Counted from the stretch's first letter, positions 17,944-27,318 are shown. The stretch: 64,000 nucleotides of DNA from Paenibacillus puerhi (GCF_009846885.1 NZ_WUWM01000007.1:124001-188000), one strand, 5' to 3'. Translations and numbers: made by a program. The notes: a model not told the origin generated them from the letters alone.

Positions 17944-18788
17944 CCCTTGCTGGCTCCTGCTGTCAAGCCCTCGACGAGGAAGCGCTGCAGGAAAATAAAC
18001 AGAATCGTGATCGGCACCGCGATCAGCACCGAGGCTGCGGCGAACAAAGTGAAGTTCGTCGATTGGTTAGAGCGGGCAACCTGATCGAAGAGCCCGACCG
18101 CGAGCGTCCATTTATCCCGAGAGCGAAGCACGAGCGCGGCGAAAATATAATCGACCCAGGGTCCGACGAACGTCGTAAGTGCCACGTAAGTGACCAGCGG
18201 CTTGGATAGCGGCAGCATAATACGGGCGAATATCGTCAGATTGCTTGCCCCGTCGATCCGAGCGGCCTCATCCAGGCTTCGCGGTACGGCGTCGAAAAAA
18301 CCCTTGACCAGCAGAGTCGAAAACAGTGGTGCCCCAGCGGCGTAGACCAGAATAACGGCCATATGCGTATTCAACAGGTTCATTTCCTTCAGGAGGATGA
18401 AGACCGCGATCAGGCTCAGGAAGCCCGGGAACATATTGAGCACGAGAATCGTTGACAAGGCGGTTTTGCGCATCTTGAAGCGATATCGGGACACCGCATA
18501 TCCGCACAGCAGCGCCAGCAGCGTACCCAGGATCATCGAGATCACCGCAATTTTCAGCGTGTTGATGTACCAGGGGCCGAACAGAAAGCTTTTGGATGTA
18601 AACAAAGCTTTGTAGTTATCGAGCGTATAGCTCTCCGGGAACAACGTCTTGCTGTAGAGGGACCTCCCCGGGCGGAATGAGCCCAAAACAATCCAAAGTG
18701 CCGGGTACAGGCTGCACACCGATAACAAAATCAGTGTGATATAGCTCAAGGTTAGTCGTATTCTAGTACGCAAGCGTCGGCCTATCAT
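17940..18788 (-). CDS. Maltodextrin ABC transporter permease, MalG type
   Basis: About 282 residues with six membrane segments. The EAA loop EAARIDGASNLTIFARIMLP, which contacts the ATPase, is intact. It overlaps its neighbours by 4 bp on both sides. No ATPase gene lies in the operon, so a shared MsmX-like ATPase encoded elsewhere is probably used, as known for carbohydrate importers of Bacillus. Confidence 0.93.
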   Translation of the reverse strand: MIGRRLRTRIRLTLSYITLILLSVCSLYPALWIVLGSFRPGRSLYSKTLFPESYTLDNYKALFTSKSFLFGPWYINTLKIAVISMILGTLLALLCGYAVSRYRFKMRKTALSTILVLNMFPGFLSLIAVFILLKEMNLLNTHMAVILVYAAGAPLFSTLLVKGFFDAVPRSLDEAARIDGASNLTIFARIMLPLSKPLVTYVALTTFVGPWVDYIFAALVLRSRDKWTLAVGLFDQVARSNQSTNFTLFAAASVLIAVPITILFIFLQRFLVEGLTAGASKG

Positions 18789-20143
18789 TGGATCATATCC
18801 TCCTCTCGGAACGAACGGGATCGGCTGAAATTCCAGATCGAGAACGATGCAATGATAAAAAATACGATAATGCCGATGGCAGAAGCGATATTATATTTCA
18901 ATTGGCTCAGCGTAAGATTGAACAGCCAGGTTACCAGCAGATCCGTCGCTCCGGCAAATTGATAGCTGCCGACTGTCGGCCCGCCTCCCGTAAGCAGGAA
19001 GATCGCGTTAAAGTTATTAAAGTTGCCCGCGAACTGGCCGATCAGAACGGGAGCCGTCGTAAACAAGACAAGCGGCAGCGTCACAATCCGGAATTTTTGG
19101 AAGGCCGATGCGCCGTCCACCTCCGCAGCTTCGTACAGATCCTTCGATATGGTCGTCAATACGCCCATGATGAGAATCATCGAGACTGGGATACCGATCC
19201 ACATATTGACGATGACTACCGTAATCTTCGCCCAGGTCGGGTCTGTCAGCCATTGCGGCTGGTAGATCCCCAAGCTGCCCAGATACTGGTTGATCGGTCC
19301 GAACTGCGCATTGAACATATTCCTCATCATAAGCAGGGAAATCAATGCGGGGATTGCATAAGGAATAATCAGAATCGTCCTCCAGAACCCTTTGAACCGG
19401 ATCTCCTTCTGCTGAACGAGCAGCGCGACCAGGAAGCCCCCGAAGTACGTCGTAACCGTTGCCGATATCGCCCAGATTATCGTCCATTTCAAGACACCGA
19501 AGAAAGTCCCGCTCCATGTCTTGAGCAGCAGCAGATCCTTGAAGGTCTGAAAGCCGACCCAGTTGACCAGCTTGGCCGGGGGCACGTGATCGGGAGAAGA
19601 AAAATTCGTGAACGCCAGCAGCACCATGAACACGATCGGCAGCACCGTGAAGAACAAGATGCCTATGGCCGGAAGCAGCAGAAACAATTGTGCGAATTTT
19701 TTGTCCGATAAATACTTCAGAGTCGAGGCGAACCCGTTCGGCAGAACCCCCTCCTCACGCTGTTTGCCAATCTGATAAGCGTCCTTGACGTTCACGATAT
19801 AGGCTGCTAAAAAGAGCAGGAAGGCAAATACGGTTATCAAACCGTTAATCATCAGAAAAATCGAATGGTCTCCCGGTACGTTCTGGAAAACCTCCCCCAC
19901 CTTGATCTGCTTGGTTGGCGTTTCCCCCAGGGTAACCAGTCCCCAGACAGCTCTACCCAGATTGTTGATAAAGTAGATCAGACCGGCAGCCTCCAGCGCG
20001 AGCAGGAGCACCCCCTTTATGTACTGGCGGTTGTACAATTGCCCAAGGCCGCATGCCATAGCTGAAAGGACTGCTGCGATGATCCCGTGCTTGGGCGATT
20101 GTTTGCCACCCGCAATGTCAACGGTTGTGCGAAGTTGACCCAT
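18785..20143 (-). CDS. Maltodextrin ABC transporter permease, MalF type
   Basis: About 452 residues. Two or three extra membrane segments precede the six-segment core, as in Gram-positive MalF/MalC proteins. The EAA loop reads YEAAEVDGASAFQKFRIVTLP. I use the ATG at 20143, which follows GGGGGAGAGGAC; the TTG at 20170 lies before that site. It pairs with the MalG-type permease downstream. Confidence 0.92.
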   Translation of the reverse strand: MGQLRTTVDIAGGKQSPKHGIIAAVLSAMACGLGQLYNRQYIKGVLLLALEAAGLIYFINNLGRAVWGLVTLGETPTKQIKVGEVFQNVPGDHSIFLMINGLITVFAFLLFLAAYIVNVKDAYQIGKQREEGVLPNGFASTLKYLSDKKFAQLFLLLPAIGILFFTVLPIVFMVLLAFTNFSSPDHVPPAKLVNWVGFQTFKDLLLLKTWSGTFFGVLKWTIIWAISATVTTYFGGFLVALLVQQKEIRFKGFWRTILIIPYAIPALISLLMMRNMFNAQFGPINQYLGSLGIYQPQWLTDPTWAKITVVIVNMWIGIPVSMILIMGVLTTISKDLYEAAEVDGASAFQKFRIVTLPLVLFTTAPVLIGQFAGNFNNFNAIFLLTGGGPTVGSYQFAGATDLLVTWLFNLTLSQLKYNIASAIGIIVFFIIASFSIWNFSRSRSFREEDMIQ

Positions 20144-20176
20144 TTCCTGTCCTCTCCCCCTCTCCTGCAAATAATC

Positions 20177-20208
20177 GTCTCACCCGCCCGCCACGCGGAG
20201 GGTGAGAC
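20177..20208 (-). promoter_or_regulatory. Intercistronic hairpin between binding-protein and permease genes
   Basis: A perfect 9-bp stem (20177-20185 with 20200-20208), extended by GC pairs, without a T run. Such hairpins often protect the abundant binding-protein part of a transcript; that role is inferred. Confidence 0.6.
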
Positions 20209-20224
20209 GCACAAGCTGTTTTCG

Positions 20225-21541
20225 TTACTGCTTTCCGTTATTCGCATCCTTGATCTGCTTCACGGCATTGTCGAGCGCAGCCTTAGGATCCTTGCCCGAG
20301 TTCCAGATGTCGCCAAGCGCTGCGCCTACCGGATTCCATACATTTTCCATCTCCGGAATCGACGGCATCGGAACCGAGTGTACCGATTGCTCTACGAAAG
20401 CGGCGACGAGCGGGTCGCTTTTGATCTGCTGATCGTTCTGGGCTTCGTTGTTCGTCGGTACGGAGCCGATCATTTTGTGCAGCAGCAGTTGGGATTCTTT
20501 GCTGGTAGCAAAGCGTGCGAAAAGCTTCGCCGCGTTCGGGTACTTCGTATAGGCGTTGACCGCCAGCTCCTGGACCCCGGAGAAGGTAACGGCCGGCTTG
20601 CCGTTAATGGCCGGGATCGGCGCGATGCCCAGATTGTCGCCCAGCGCCTCCTTGTAGACGCCCAGCTCCCAAGGTCCGGTTATGCTGATCGCCGCATCGC
20701 CGCCTGTAAAGAGCGAGCGCTGGATATCCGGGTTCACGTCGCCGGTATTGATCGGCAGCACCGCGTTCTTCAGCTCCGCAAAAACCTTCATCCCGGCTAC
20801 GGCACCGTCGGTGTTCAAGCCGACATCGTTTTTGTCGGTGCCGTTTTTGCCGTATACATAACCTCCTGCAAAAAAGGGATAGGCGACATAGAAGTTGCCG
20901 CTCTCAAAGATGAGCCCATATTTATTTTTACTTTTGTCCGTAAGCGGCTTCCCGACTTTGATAACATCCTCGAATGTCTTGGGAGCCTCCTTGACCAGGC
21001 TCTTGTTGTAATACAGCGCGATCGTCTCCGAGGACCTCGGATAGGCGTACAGCATGTCACCGCTAGTCGCGGCAATAATCGAGCTCTCTGTGTTTTCTTT
21101 CTTGACCGCCTCTCCGAAGATATCGTTGGGCAGCAGCAGGCCGGCTGCCACCGCTCTTCCCAAGTGATTGTGCGGCATGACCACGACGTCCGCCCCGATG
21201 CCGGCCGGTCCGTCGTTGGTCAGTCTGCCGACCTGATCCGGGGGTCCTACCTCATCGATCGTCACTTCCACGTTGTAGACTTCCTTGAAGCGCTTCACGA
21301 TCTCCTCCGTATAGGGGCGCTCCTTGGCTCCTTCCCAAATCACCAGCTTGGCGCCCGGCTCAGGCTTGATTCCCTTGTCATCGGCTCCGGTTGGCAGCGC
21401 GTCACCAGACTTCGTCGCGGAAGGCGTCTCTACCGGCTGCGGATCGGATCCGGCCCCTGGCTGTGTTCCCTGCGAGCAGGCGGCGACAGAAAACGCCATC
21501 GATAATGCGGCAATCAACGAGAGTGCTTTGTTTCTTTTCAT
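20225..21541 (-). CDS. Maltodextrin-binding lipoprotein, MalE type
   Basis: About 438 residues. Signal peptide with lipobox FSVAAC, then a Gly/Pro/Thr-rich linker. The mature part is a family 1 solute-binding protein (KLVIWEGAKERPYTEEIVKRF, AAISITGPWEL), matching maltose/maltodextrin receptors. It is the first gene of the operon, with a promoter at 21719-21747 and palindromic operators upstream. It delivers sugars to the permeases encoded downstream. Confidence 0.94.
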   Translation of the reverse strand: MKRNKALSLIAALSMAFSVAACSQGTQPGAGSDPQPVETPSATKSGDALPTGADDKGIKPEPGAKLVIWEGAKERPYTEEIVKRFKEVYNVEVTIDEVGPPDQVGRLTNDGPAGIGADVVVMPHNHLGRAVAAGLLLPNDIFGEAVKKENTESSIIAATSGDMLYAYPRSSETIALYYNKSLVKEAPKTFEDVIKVGKPLTDKSKNKYGLIFESGNFYVAYPFFAGGYVYGKNGTDKNDVGLNTDGAVAGMKVFAELKNAVLPINTGDVNPDIQRSLFTGGDAAISITGPWELGVYKEALGDNLGIAPIPAINGKPAVTFSGVQELAVNAYTKYPNAAKLFARFATSKESQLLLHKMIGSVPTNNEAQNDQQIKSDPLVAAFVEQSVHSVPMPSIPEMENVWNPVGAALGDIWNSGKDPKAALDNAVKQIKDANNGKQ

Positions 21542-21609
21542 TTTTGGTACATACCCCTTTCGATGCTTGGTTTATTCAGCTTTCAGAGCGTCTGGAACAG
21601 GAGGACTGC

Positions 21610-21621
21610 GCAAACGTTTGC
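21610..21621. promoter_or_regulatory. Perfect LacI-type operator (O1)
   Basis: GCAAACGTTTGC, a 12-bp perfect palindrome with the central CG expected for LacI/GalR binding. It lies in the untranslated leader of the binding-protein gene, where a bound repressor would block elongation. Confidence 0.75.
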
Positions 21622-21695
21622 TCAACTTCAGAAAAAAAAGGGTGATCTCTTGATTTCATCCGTTATTTTCGCATAAGCTTTAACATTCCACCCAT

Positions 21696-21709
21696 TGGAA
21701 ACGCTTCAT
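21696..21709. promoter_or_regulatory. cre-like site (possible CcpA binding)
   Basis: Minus strand ATGAAGCGTTTCCA shares the AAnCGnTn-CA core of catabolite-responsive elements, with mismatches at the ends. It lies just downstream of the predicted transcription start, a usual place for CcpA repression. Confidence 0.4.
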
Positions 21710-21718
21710 TCCCAGATC

Positions 21719-21757
21719 ATCATACACGATGGGATCTATTTTGTAAAAACGTTTGCG
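21719..21757 (-). promoter_or_regulatory. Sigma-A promoter of the maltodextrin operon with overlapping operator (O2)
   Basis: Minus strand: -35 TTTACA (21742-21747), 17-bp spacer, -10 TATGAT (21719-21724). AAACGTTT (21747-21754) with a flanking GCGC overlaps the -35, so a LacI-type repressor bound there would exclude RNA polymerase. Predicted start near 21712, giving a leader of about 170 nt. Confidence 0.7.
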
Positions 21758-21957
21758 CATATCTTATTTGCATAATTTCCAATTATTTCTGCACTTTATC
21801 TCTGTTTTTCTCCATATTTCTAATTATTTCGCTTTTTTTACAAATCACGCTTCCCATCTTTCGGTTTTCTTATTTCCCTTGAAGCTGTTTACATTTGAGA
21901 GCAGGGTACGCTAATATAGATAACGATAAGCTATTTACATTTTGCTCTCCTGAAAAG

Positions 21958-21979
21958 AAAAGCGTTTGCACAAACCGCT
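21958..21979. promoter_or_regulatory. Third operator-like dyad (O3), upstream of the regulator
   Basis: AGCGTTTGCACAAACCGCT is an imperfect dyad resembling O1 and O2. It lies about 30-50 bases ahead of the regulator start, suggesting autoregulation. Confidence 0.5.
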
Positions 21980-22009
21980 ACCAGACTATAAATGCCGGAG
22001 GAATATCGC

Positions 22010-23035
22010 ATGAACGTTACAATCATTGATGTTGCTAAAAAGGCCGGCGTTTCTCCTTCTACCGTCTCCCGCGTGCTGTCCGGTCATTCCCGTATCAGCC
22101 CGGCTACTGTTCGGAAGGTGAAGGAAATCATGGAGGAGCTCGGCTACCATCCGAATGCCATGGCCAAAAGCCTGGTGTCCAAGACAACGCAAACACTCGG
22201 TCTGCTGCTTCCCCGCTCGGCGGAGGAATTGTTTCTGAACCAATTTTTCTCCGAGGTCGTCCGCGGAGTCATCTCCCAGGCTACCCGCTCCGGGTACGAT
22301 CTGATGATGACGACCGGCATTAGCGAGCGCGAAGAGGTCGAGGCCGTTACGAAGCTGGTCCGGGGTCGGCGAGTCGATGGAGTCATCCTGCTTTATTCGC
22401 GAAATTCCGACCCGGTCATTGATTTTCTTAAAGAACAGAATTTCCCTTTCGTCCTGATCGGACGAAGCGAAGATCATCCTGATATTCTGTCGGTCGATAA
22501 TGATAACGTGCAGGCTGCTTATGATGTCGCCAAGCATCTGATCGCACAGGGGCATAAGCGGATCGGCTTCGTAAGCGGTCCTCCCAACCTGATCGTGTCG
22601 AGAGACCGGCTGACCGGATATAAGAAGGCCATTGACGATGCCGGACTTGATTTTCATAACGAGTGGATTGTGGAAGGGGATTTTTTGCAAGAGAGCGGCT
22701 ATCGGGCGATGTCGTTCTTCATGGCTCTGCCCGAAAGACCTACGGCTCTGGTTGTCATGGACGATCTGGTCGCTTTCGGCGTGCTTCGCGGGCTAACGGA
22801 GCTTGGCTACAAAGTGCCGAGGGATCTTGCTGTTATCGGCTTTAACAATATTCCGATGTCCGAGCTCTCCTCCCCGCCGATCAGTTCGGTCGATATCGGG
22901 ATTTACCAGCTTGGATATACCGCGTCCCAAACGTTAATTCGTTCTGTCAAGGGAGAGGCGATTCATCACAACAGAACCCTTATTCCTCATCGACTGGTAT
23001 TGCGGGAGTCGTCCTTGTATACCGATCCCTCGTAA
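22010..23035 (+). CDS. LacI/GalR-family regulator of the maltodextrin operon
   Basis: About 341 residues. N-terminal helix-turn-helix TIIDVAKKAGVSPSTVSRVLSG plus hinge (YHPNAMAKSLVS), then a periplasmic-binding-protein-like sugar domain. ATG at 22010 is set by GGAGGA seven bases upstream; the open frame to 21992 would begin before that site. It is divergent from the binding-protein gene, and three CG-centred dyads lie between them. It is probably a maltodextrin-responsive repressor (MalR type). No transcription start for it could be placed confidently. Confidence 0.92.
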   Translation: MNVTIIDVAKKAGVSPSTVSRVLSGHSRISPATVRKVKEIMEELGYHPNAMAKSLVSKTTQTLGLLLPRSAEELFLNQFFSEVVRGVISQATRSGYDLMMTTGISEREEVEAVTKLVRGRRVDGVILLYSRNSDPVIDFLKEQNFPFVLIGRSEDHPDILSVDNDNVQAAYDVAKHLIAQGHKRIGFVSGPPNLIVSRDRLTGYKKAIDDAGLDFHNEWIVEGDFLQESGYRAMSFFMALPERPTALVVMDDLVAFGVLRGLTELGYKVPRDLAVIGFNNIPMSELSSPPISSVDIGIYQLGYTASQTLIRSVKGEAIHHNRTLIPHRLVLRESSLYTDPS

Positions 23036-23145
23036 AGATGTCTTGTCCCGGAACAAGAGACCCTTGTGATGAAGTCATCCAAGGATCGGCAGCCGCCGTC
23101 GTTTAGTTTCGACACGAGCATAGGACAGGACGGCTAGCGTCAGAA

Positions 23146-23180
23146 GGCTCTCGGCTCTCGGCTCTCAGCTCTCAGCTCTC
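23146..23180 (+). repeat. Five 7-bp tandem units
   Basis: Units GGCTCTC x3 then AGCTCTC x2, in the gap between the regulator and the small ORF at 23267. No coding role seen. Confidence 0.75.
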
Positions 23181-23266
23181 GGCCGCCCACGATCCCGACT
23201 GCTACGGGAACAGCTTCTTTGACGGCCCTCCGGCTTTGCTTACAGCTAATCACAGGAGACCCCTGT

Positions 23267-23368
23267 ATGAAAGCTATCCCTAGCCAAATAGGGACCGCTT
23301 CCTACTGGAAGCAGCCCCTGGGTCACAGTCGCATCGTCGACGTATATTATGAACACGCGGATGGGTAG
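23267..23368 (+). CDS. Candidate small protein (33 aa)
   Basis: ATG preceded by AGGAG with seven-to-eight-base spacing, and a clean stop at 23366-23368. The product is 33 residues, mixed polar and aromatic (begins MKAIPSQIG, later HSRIVDVYYEHADG), with no membrane segment. It lies alone in an otherwise geneless stretch of 363 bp. I do not recognise a family. Its reading frame has normal amino-acid composition, unlike shadow ORFs of this GC-rich genome. Confidence 0.45.
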   Translation: MKAIPSQIGTASYWKQPLGHSRIVDVYYEHADG

Positions 23369-23398
23369 ACAGAAGCTTTATGAAACGCTCCAGCCCCG

Positions 23399-24622
23399 CT
23401 ACATTTCCCCTGTCCCTTGAGCAGTGAGCGTGCTGTCCTTCACTTGGCTAATGGAGCGCATGAATTCACCCATTCGCAGAACTGCCTCCTTCAATCGAGC
23501 CTCTTCCTGAACCAGCGCAATTCTGACATATCCTTCGCCTTCTTGACCGAATGCGTCGCCCGGTATGACAACAACGCCGGCAGAGTACAGCATTTCCCGG
23601 GAAATTTGTCGAGATGTCCAGCCCTTCGGAATCGAGGCCCAAATGAACATCGAAGCCTTGGGCTTGCGGATTTCCCAGCCGAATTCCCGTAAGCCATCAA
23701 TGACAATATCCCGGCGGCGCTCGTAAAGCGCGGCTACGGATTGGCTGCCCGGCTCCATATCCTCTCTCATCGCCTCGATCCCCGCGCGTTGCACGGCAAG
23801 AAAGACGCCATAATCGATATTCGACTTGAGTGTGCGCAGTGCGCGCACTACATCCGGCTGGCCGACCATAAAAGCAATCCGGCACCCTGCCATATTAAAG
23901 CTTTTCGACAGCGAATGAAATTCGACAGCAACGTCCTTAGCTCCTTCGACTTCAAGCACGCTTGGAGGCCTGAAGCCGTCAAAGGCCATTTCCGAATAGG
24001 CGACATCATGTACGAGCAGAATCCCATAGCGACGGGCAAAATCGACCAGCCGTTCGAAGAAAGGAATCGTCGCCACCGCCGATAGCGGGTTGCTCGGATA
24101 GTTCAGCAGCATGAACTTGGCCTGCCTCAGCACAGACTCCGGAATCTGTTCCAGCTGGGGCAAAAAATCATGCTCTTCCCGGAGCGGTATCCGGTAAGGC
24201 TTCACCCCGGCCAGCACAAGACTGGCCGAATAAATCGGATAGCCCGGATCGGGCACGATCGCCACATCGCCCGGATCGGTAACCGCCATCGCCAGATGGG
24301 CCAGCCCGTCCTGGGAGCCCATCAGAGCAACAACCTCGGAATCCGGGTCCAGCGAGACGCCGAATCGGTAGCGATACCAATCCGCTACCGTTTGACGGAA
24401 TTCCGGTGTTCCTTCCGTACCCGGATACCCATACTGCATCGGATCGAGCGCCGTTTCGCTCAGCGCCTTCCGGACTCTGTCAGACGGCCCCCTGTCAGGA
24501 CTTCCGATTCCCAGGTCGATGACGTCGACTCCCCGGGCTATCACTTCCTGCTTCCACTGCGCCACCTCAGAAAAAATAGCCGAACCGAGCTCGGCCAAAC
24601 GTTTGGACTCCCAGCGCTTCAT
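23399..24622 (-). CDS. PLP-dependent class I/II aminotransferase
   Basis: About 407 residues. SLSKSFNMAGCRIAF holds the PLP Lys; LLNYPSNP holds the cofactor-binding Asn, and HDVAYSEMAF the Asp/Tyr pair. It resembles LL-diaminopimelate/aspartate-type aminotransferases of Bacillota. The GGAGAGGG site five bases before the ATG supports the start. No pathway genes lie beside it, so the substrate stays open. Confidence 0.88.
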   Translation of the reverse strand: MKRWESKRLAELGSAIFSEVAQWKQEVIARGVDVIDLGIGSPDRGPSDRVRKALSETALDPMQYGYPGTEGTPEFRQTVADWYRYRFGVSLDPDSEVVALMGSQDGLAHLAMAVTDPGDVAIVPDPGYPIYSASLVLAGVKPYRIPLREEHDFLPQLEQIPESVLRQAKFMLLNYPSNPLSAVATIPFFERLVDFARRYGILLVHDVAYSEMAFDGFRPPSVLEVEGAKDVAVEFHSLSKSFNMAGCRIAFMVGQPDVVRALRTLKSNIDYGVFLAVQRAGIEAMREDMEPGSQSVAALYERRRDIVIDGLREFGWEIRKPKASMFIWASIPKGWTSRQISREMLYSAGVVVIPGDAFGQEGEGYVRIALVQEEARLKEAVLRMGEFMRSISQVKDSTLTAQGTGEM

Positions 24623-24780
24623 CGCATCCCTCTCCCCTTACCTCTGCATCGCCCGGTTTACCGGACCCTCGGGTTTTGTCCCATCTTTCTCTGCAGTCAT
24701 CCCGGATGGATCCGGCCGGCCTAGAGGTTCCTTTGTTCTAATCCGAACGGCATGCCTTCATTCGTTAACTCCATACATGC

Positions 24781-25923
24781 TTAGCGGCCCATGAAGCTTA
24801 TGCCCGACAATTCATGAACCCCGAACATCAGAAGCAGCAGCGCCGCAGCCAGCGACATATAGCCGATCCCGAATTTCCACCTGGTGGCAGGCAGCACCTC
24901 GTAGTACTTATCGTTCACATAAGGCGAATAATCGACCTGACAATGAATGGCCAGCTGCAAGCCCTCATCTTTCTGAATCCTTTCGAGACCCGTAACGTGG
25001 GCCCGGTGGATCAAACCCTGCTGGGTCATGGGCACGGTCCCGTGAAAGTTGAGCCCTTCCCAGAATAAATCGACGCGCTGGGTTTCGTCCTTCAGGTCCG
25101 TATACGTAGTGAACGGCAGCTCCCGCTTATGCTCAGGCCCGGGCAGGATGTAGCCTTGCTCGATCAGAGGCTCCGCAGGCACCATGAAAGTCAGGGATAC
25201 CGAGCGGATATCCGTTGGTTTTCCCCCCTTCCGGTTCTTCACGTATTTCACATACAAGTCATAAGCAAACATGGCCCAGATAAGAAAGAACAGCCAGCTC
25301 TTCAAATACACGATCACTACAAGCCCGCCTATCAAGCCGACCAGCCACAGCCATCGGGTAACCGCCGTCGCAATCCGCCCCCCGTCCAGCGGATGAATGG
25401 GCAGCAGATTGATCAGATTAAGGAAAAAGCCGGTATAGGCCAAGCTGTACAGCAGCCCGCTGTCCCATATATAAGCGGCGGCCAAGACAAGGACCGCCCC
25501 CAGCGTGCCGACCAAGGGACCGCCCATCGCGACGTAAGCTTCTGTGGCGGCATCGCGCGGATGACGCTTCATATTGATCATCGCGCCCAGGAACGGTATG
25601 AATACCGGCGCGCTGACCGGAAGACCCTTGCGCTTGGAGGCCCACACATGGCCCATCTCATGAACGAAGATGAGCAGGACGAACCCCACCGCGAATTGCC
25701 ACGGAAATCGTAGAGCATAAGCCCAGATGGAGACAGCCATCGTGATGATCGCGCCCCCGGCTTTGCCCAGCTTAAGCAGAGGGAGCAGAACTTTCAGCTG
25801 CGACAGTATGAACATGGCCGCAGCTCCGATATACCAAAACGGATTTTGCTTTTTACGCTTTGTTTGCCCCAAGTTGGTTCCACGCCCCTTAGATTCTGAT
25901 TTACCGGCTCCAGGCCTCGTCAT
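24781..25923 (-). CDS. Site-2-type zinc metalloprotease (M50 family)
   Basis: About 380 residues. HEMGH in a membrane segment is the zinc motif, and LLPIHPLDGGRI supplies the third ligand Asp, both as in M50 intramembrane proteases. About six membrane segments, then a soluble tail of roughly 140 residues. The start is uncertain: the ATG at 25923 lies inside the 3' end of the Spx/ArsC-like gene without a clear site. A TTG at 25872 has AAGGGG twelve bases upstream. Substrates are unknown. Confidence 0.85.
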   Translation of the reverse strand: MTRPGAGKSESKGRGTNLGQTKRKKQNPFWYIGAAAMFILSQLKVLLPLLKLGKAGGAIITMAVSIWAYALRFPWQFAVGFVLLIFVHEMGHVWASKRKGLPVSAPVFIPFLGAMINMKRHPRDAATEAYVAMGGPLVGTLGAVLVLAAAYIWDSGLLYSLAYTGFFLNLINLLPIHPLDGGRIATAVTRWLWLVGLIGGLVVIVYLKSWLFFLIWAMFAYDLYVKYVKNRKGGKPTDIRSVSLTFMVPAEPLIEQGYILPGPEHKRELPFTTYTDLKDETQRVDLFWEGLNFHGTVPMTQQGLIHRAHVTGLERIQKDEGLQLAIHCQVDYSPYVNDKYYEVLPATRWKFGIGYMSLAAALLLLMFGVHELSGISFMGR

Positions 25924-26284
25924 AAGCTTCAGGCTTGAAGCCGATGGTCACACGCTTCCCATCCGTTGCGATCGGCCGTTTGATCAGCATGCCATGCGCG
26001 GAGAGCAGCTGCAGCTTTTCCTCCAGCGACATACCGGCCAGCTTGTCTTTGAGCTGCAGCTCCTTGTAGACTTCGCCTGACGTATTAAAAAATTTTTTGA
26101 TGTCCAGACCGCTTAACGCGATCAGCTCCTGCAGCACGGCGACGCTTGGCGGCGTCTCCTTGATGTGAATTCGCTCCAGGGACCAGCCCTCGTTCTGCAG
26201 CCATTTTACGGCACTGCGGCAAGTTCCGCAGGGAGGATACTCATAGATCGTTATGTGATCAGTCGATTCGTTCACGCACCTCAT
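25901..26284 (-). CDS. Spx/ArsC-family thioredoxin-fold protein
   Basis: About 127 residues. YPPCGTCRSAVKWL carries the CxxC near the N-terminus, and KRPIATDGKRVTIGF is the conserved C-terminal segment. Family members are either arsenate reductases or RNA-polymerase-binding redox regulators (Spx, MgsR). No ars genes are near. A GTG at about 26272 is an alternative start. The 3' end overlaps the M50 gene. Confidence 0.87.
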   Translation of the reverse strand: MRCVNESTDHITIYEYPPCGTCRSAVKWLQNEGWSLERIHIKETPPSVAVLQELIALSGLDIKKFFNTSGEVYKELQLKDKLAGMSLEEKLQLLSAHGMLIKRPIATDGKRVTIGFKPEAYDEAWSR

Positions 26285-26453
26285 CCTCTTCTATGAAAAT
26301 AATCGGTCATTGACGCCCTACTCATTATACCGATGAACGTCAGCAAGCTGCAAATGACGGCTCTAGTCCTTCCGGGGGGTTGAAAAACAACGGACTTGCC
26401 TCCATAATGGGTACGCATGGAAATCGCTAGACGGTAAAGGAGTCCGACCGGTC

Positions 26454-27197
26454 ATGATCTATTTCTTAAAGGCCCTGTACAGCTTCCTGCTGCCTCCCGG
26501 AATATTCATCCTCCTGCTGCTGCTAGCGGCGGCAGCCTTCCTCCGTTTCAACCGTAAGGCGGCCTTGTTCATCGGCGGCTCAGCGCTGCTTCTGTACGCC
26601 CTGTCGACTCCCGCCTGGGCCGATGCCGTTATGGGCGGGCTGGAGAGACGGTATGCCCCTCCCCCCTCCATCGAAGGAGATGCTTATGTCGTGCTTGGCG
26701 GCGGCTCCCTCTCAGGAGTACCGAGCCCGGCAGGCGAAGGCCAGCTGTCGGGGCCGACGCTGCAGCGGGTCGTAACCGCCGTCCAGCTATATGCGCGCAA
26801 GCCGCTGCCTATTGTATTCTCAGGCGGGCAGGTGTACGCCGCCTCCGGCAACGAGGGGCATCTTGCCAAGCGGATGCTGATCGAGCTGGGCATCCCCGAA
26901 GAGCAGATCCTGGTGGACGATACAAGCCGCAATACCCAGGAGAATGCCCGTAACACGCAAGCCATTTTGACGAAACAAAGGCTGAACGAGCCGGTGCTGA
27001 TTACCTCGGCCTTTCATATGGCGCGTGCGGTGAAGCATTTCGAAGCTCAGGGAGTTGACGTCATTCCATATCCCACAGATTTTCGCACAAGGCTCAGCGG
27101 GCCGCCCCGGGCCTTTACCCAGCTTTGGACGCCGCAGGCAGGCGCGCTGGAAAATCTGTCGGTTGCCATGAAGGAATATTTGGGCATGCTGCAATGA
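26454..27197 (+). CDS. YdcF/SanA-type DUF218 membrane protein
   Basis: About 247 residues. Two N-terminal membrane segments (5-27, 35-52), then the DUF218 domain: DAYVVLGGG, IVFSGGQ, DTSRNTQENA and ITSAFHMARA. The family (ElyC, SanA, YdcF) is tied to envelope integrity, with an uncertain activity. AAGGAG lies eleven bases before the ATG. It is convergent with the RluD-type gene across a shared terminator. Confidence 0.9.
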   Translation: MIYFLKALYSFLLPPGIFILLLLLAAAAFLRFNRKAALFIGGSALLLYALSTPAWADAVMGGLERRYAPPPSIEGDAYVVLGGGSLSGVPSPAGEGQLSGPTLQRVVTAVQLYARKPLPIVFSGGQVYAASGNEGHLAKRMLIELGIPEEQILVDDTSRNTQENARNTQAILTKQRLNEPVLITSAFHMARAVKHFEAQGVDVIPYPTDFRTRLSGPPRAFTQLWTPQAGALENLSVAMKEYLGMLQ

Positions 27198-27219
27198 CCG
27201 CTTAAGAAATGTACGTAAA

Positions 27220-27263
27220 AAAACGCAAGCCGTTCCGGCTAGACAGCGGAATGCTTGCGTTTT
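27220..27263. terminator. Bidirectional terminator between convergent genes
   Basis: 11-bp stem (27220-27230 with 27253-27263) with A run on the left and T run on the right; an inner CGTTCCG/CGGAAT pairing extends it. It serves the YdcF-like gene and the end of the cobalamin operon. Confidence 0.85.
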
Positions 27264-27318
27264 GACTTGCGGAAAGATACAGCGCCGCAAGACCTTCTAT
27301 AGCGTTATGCGTCCTCTT

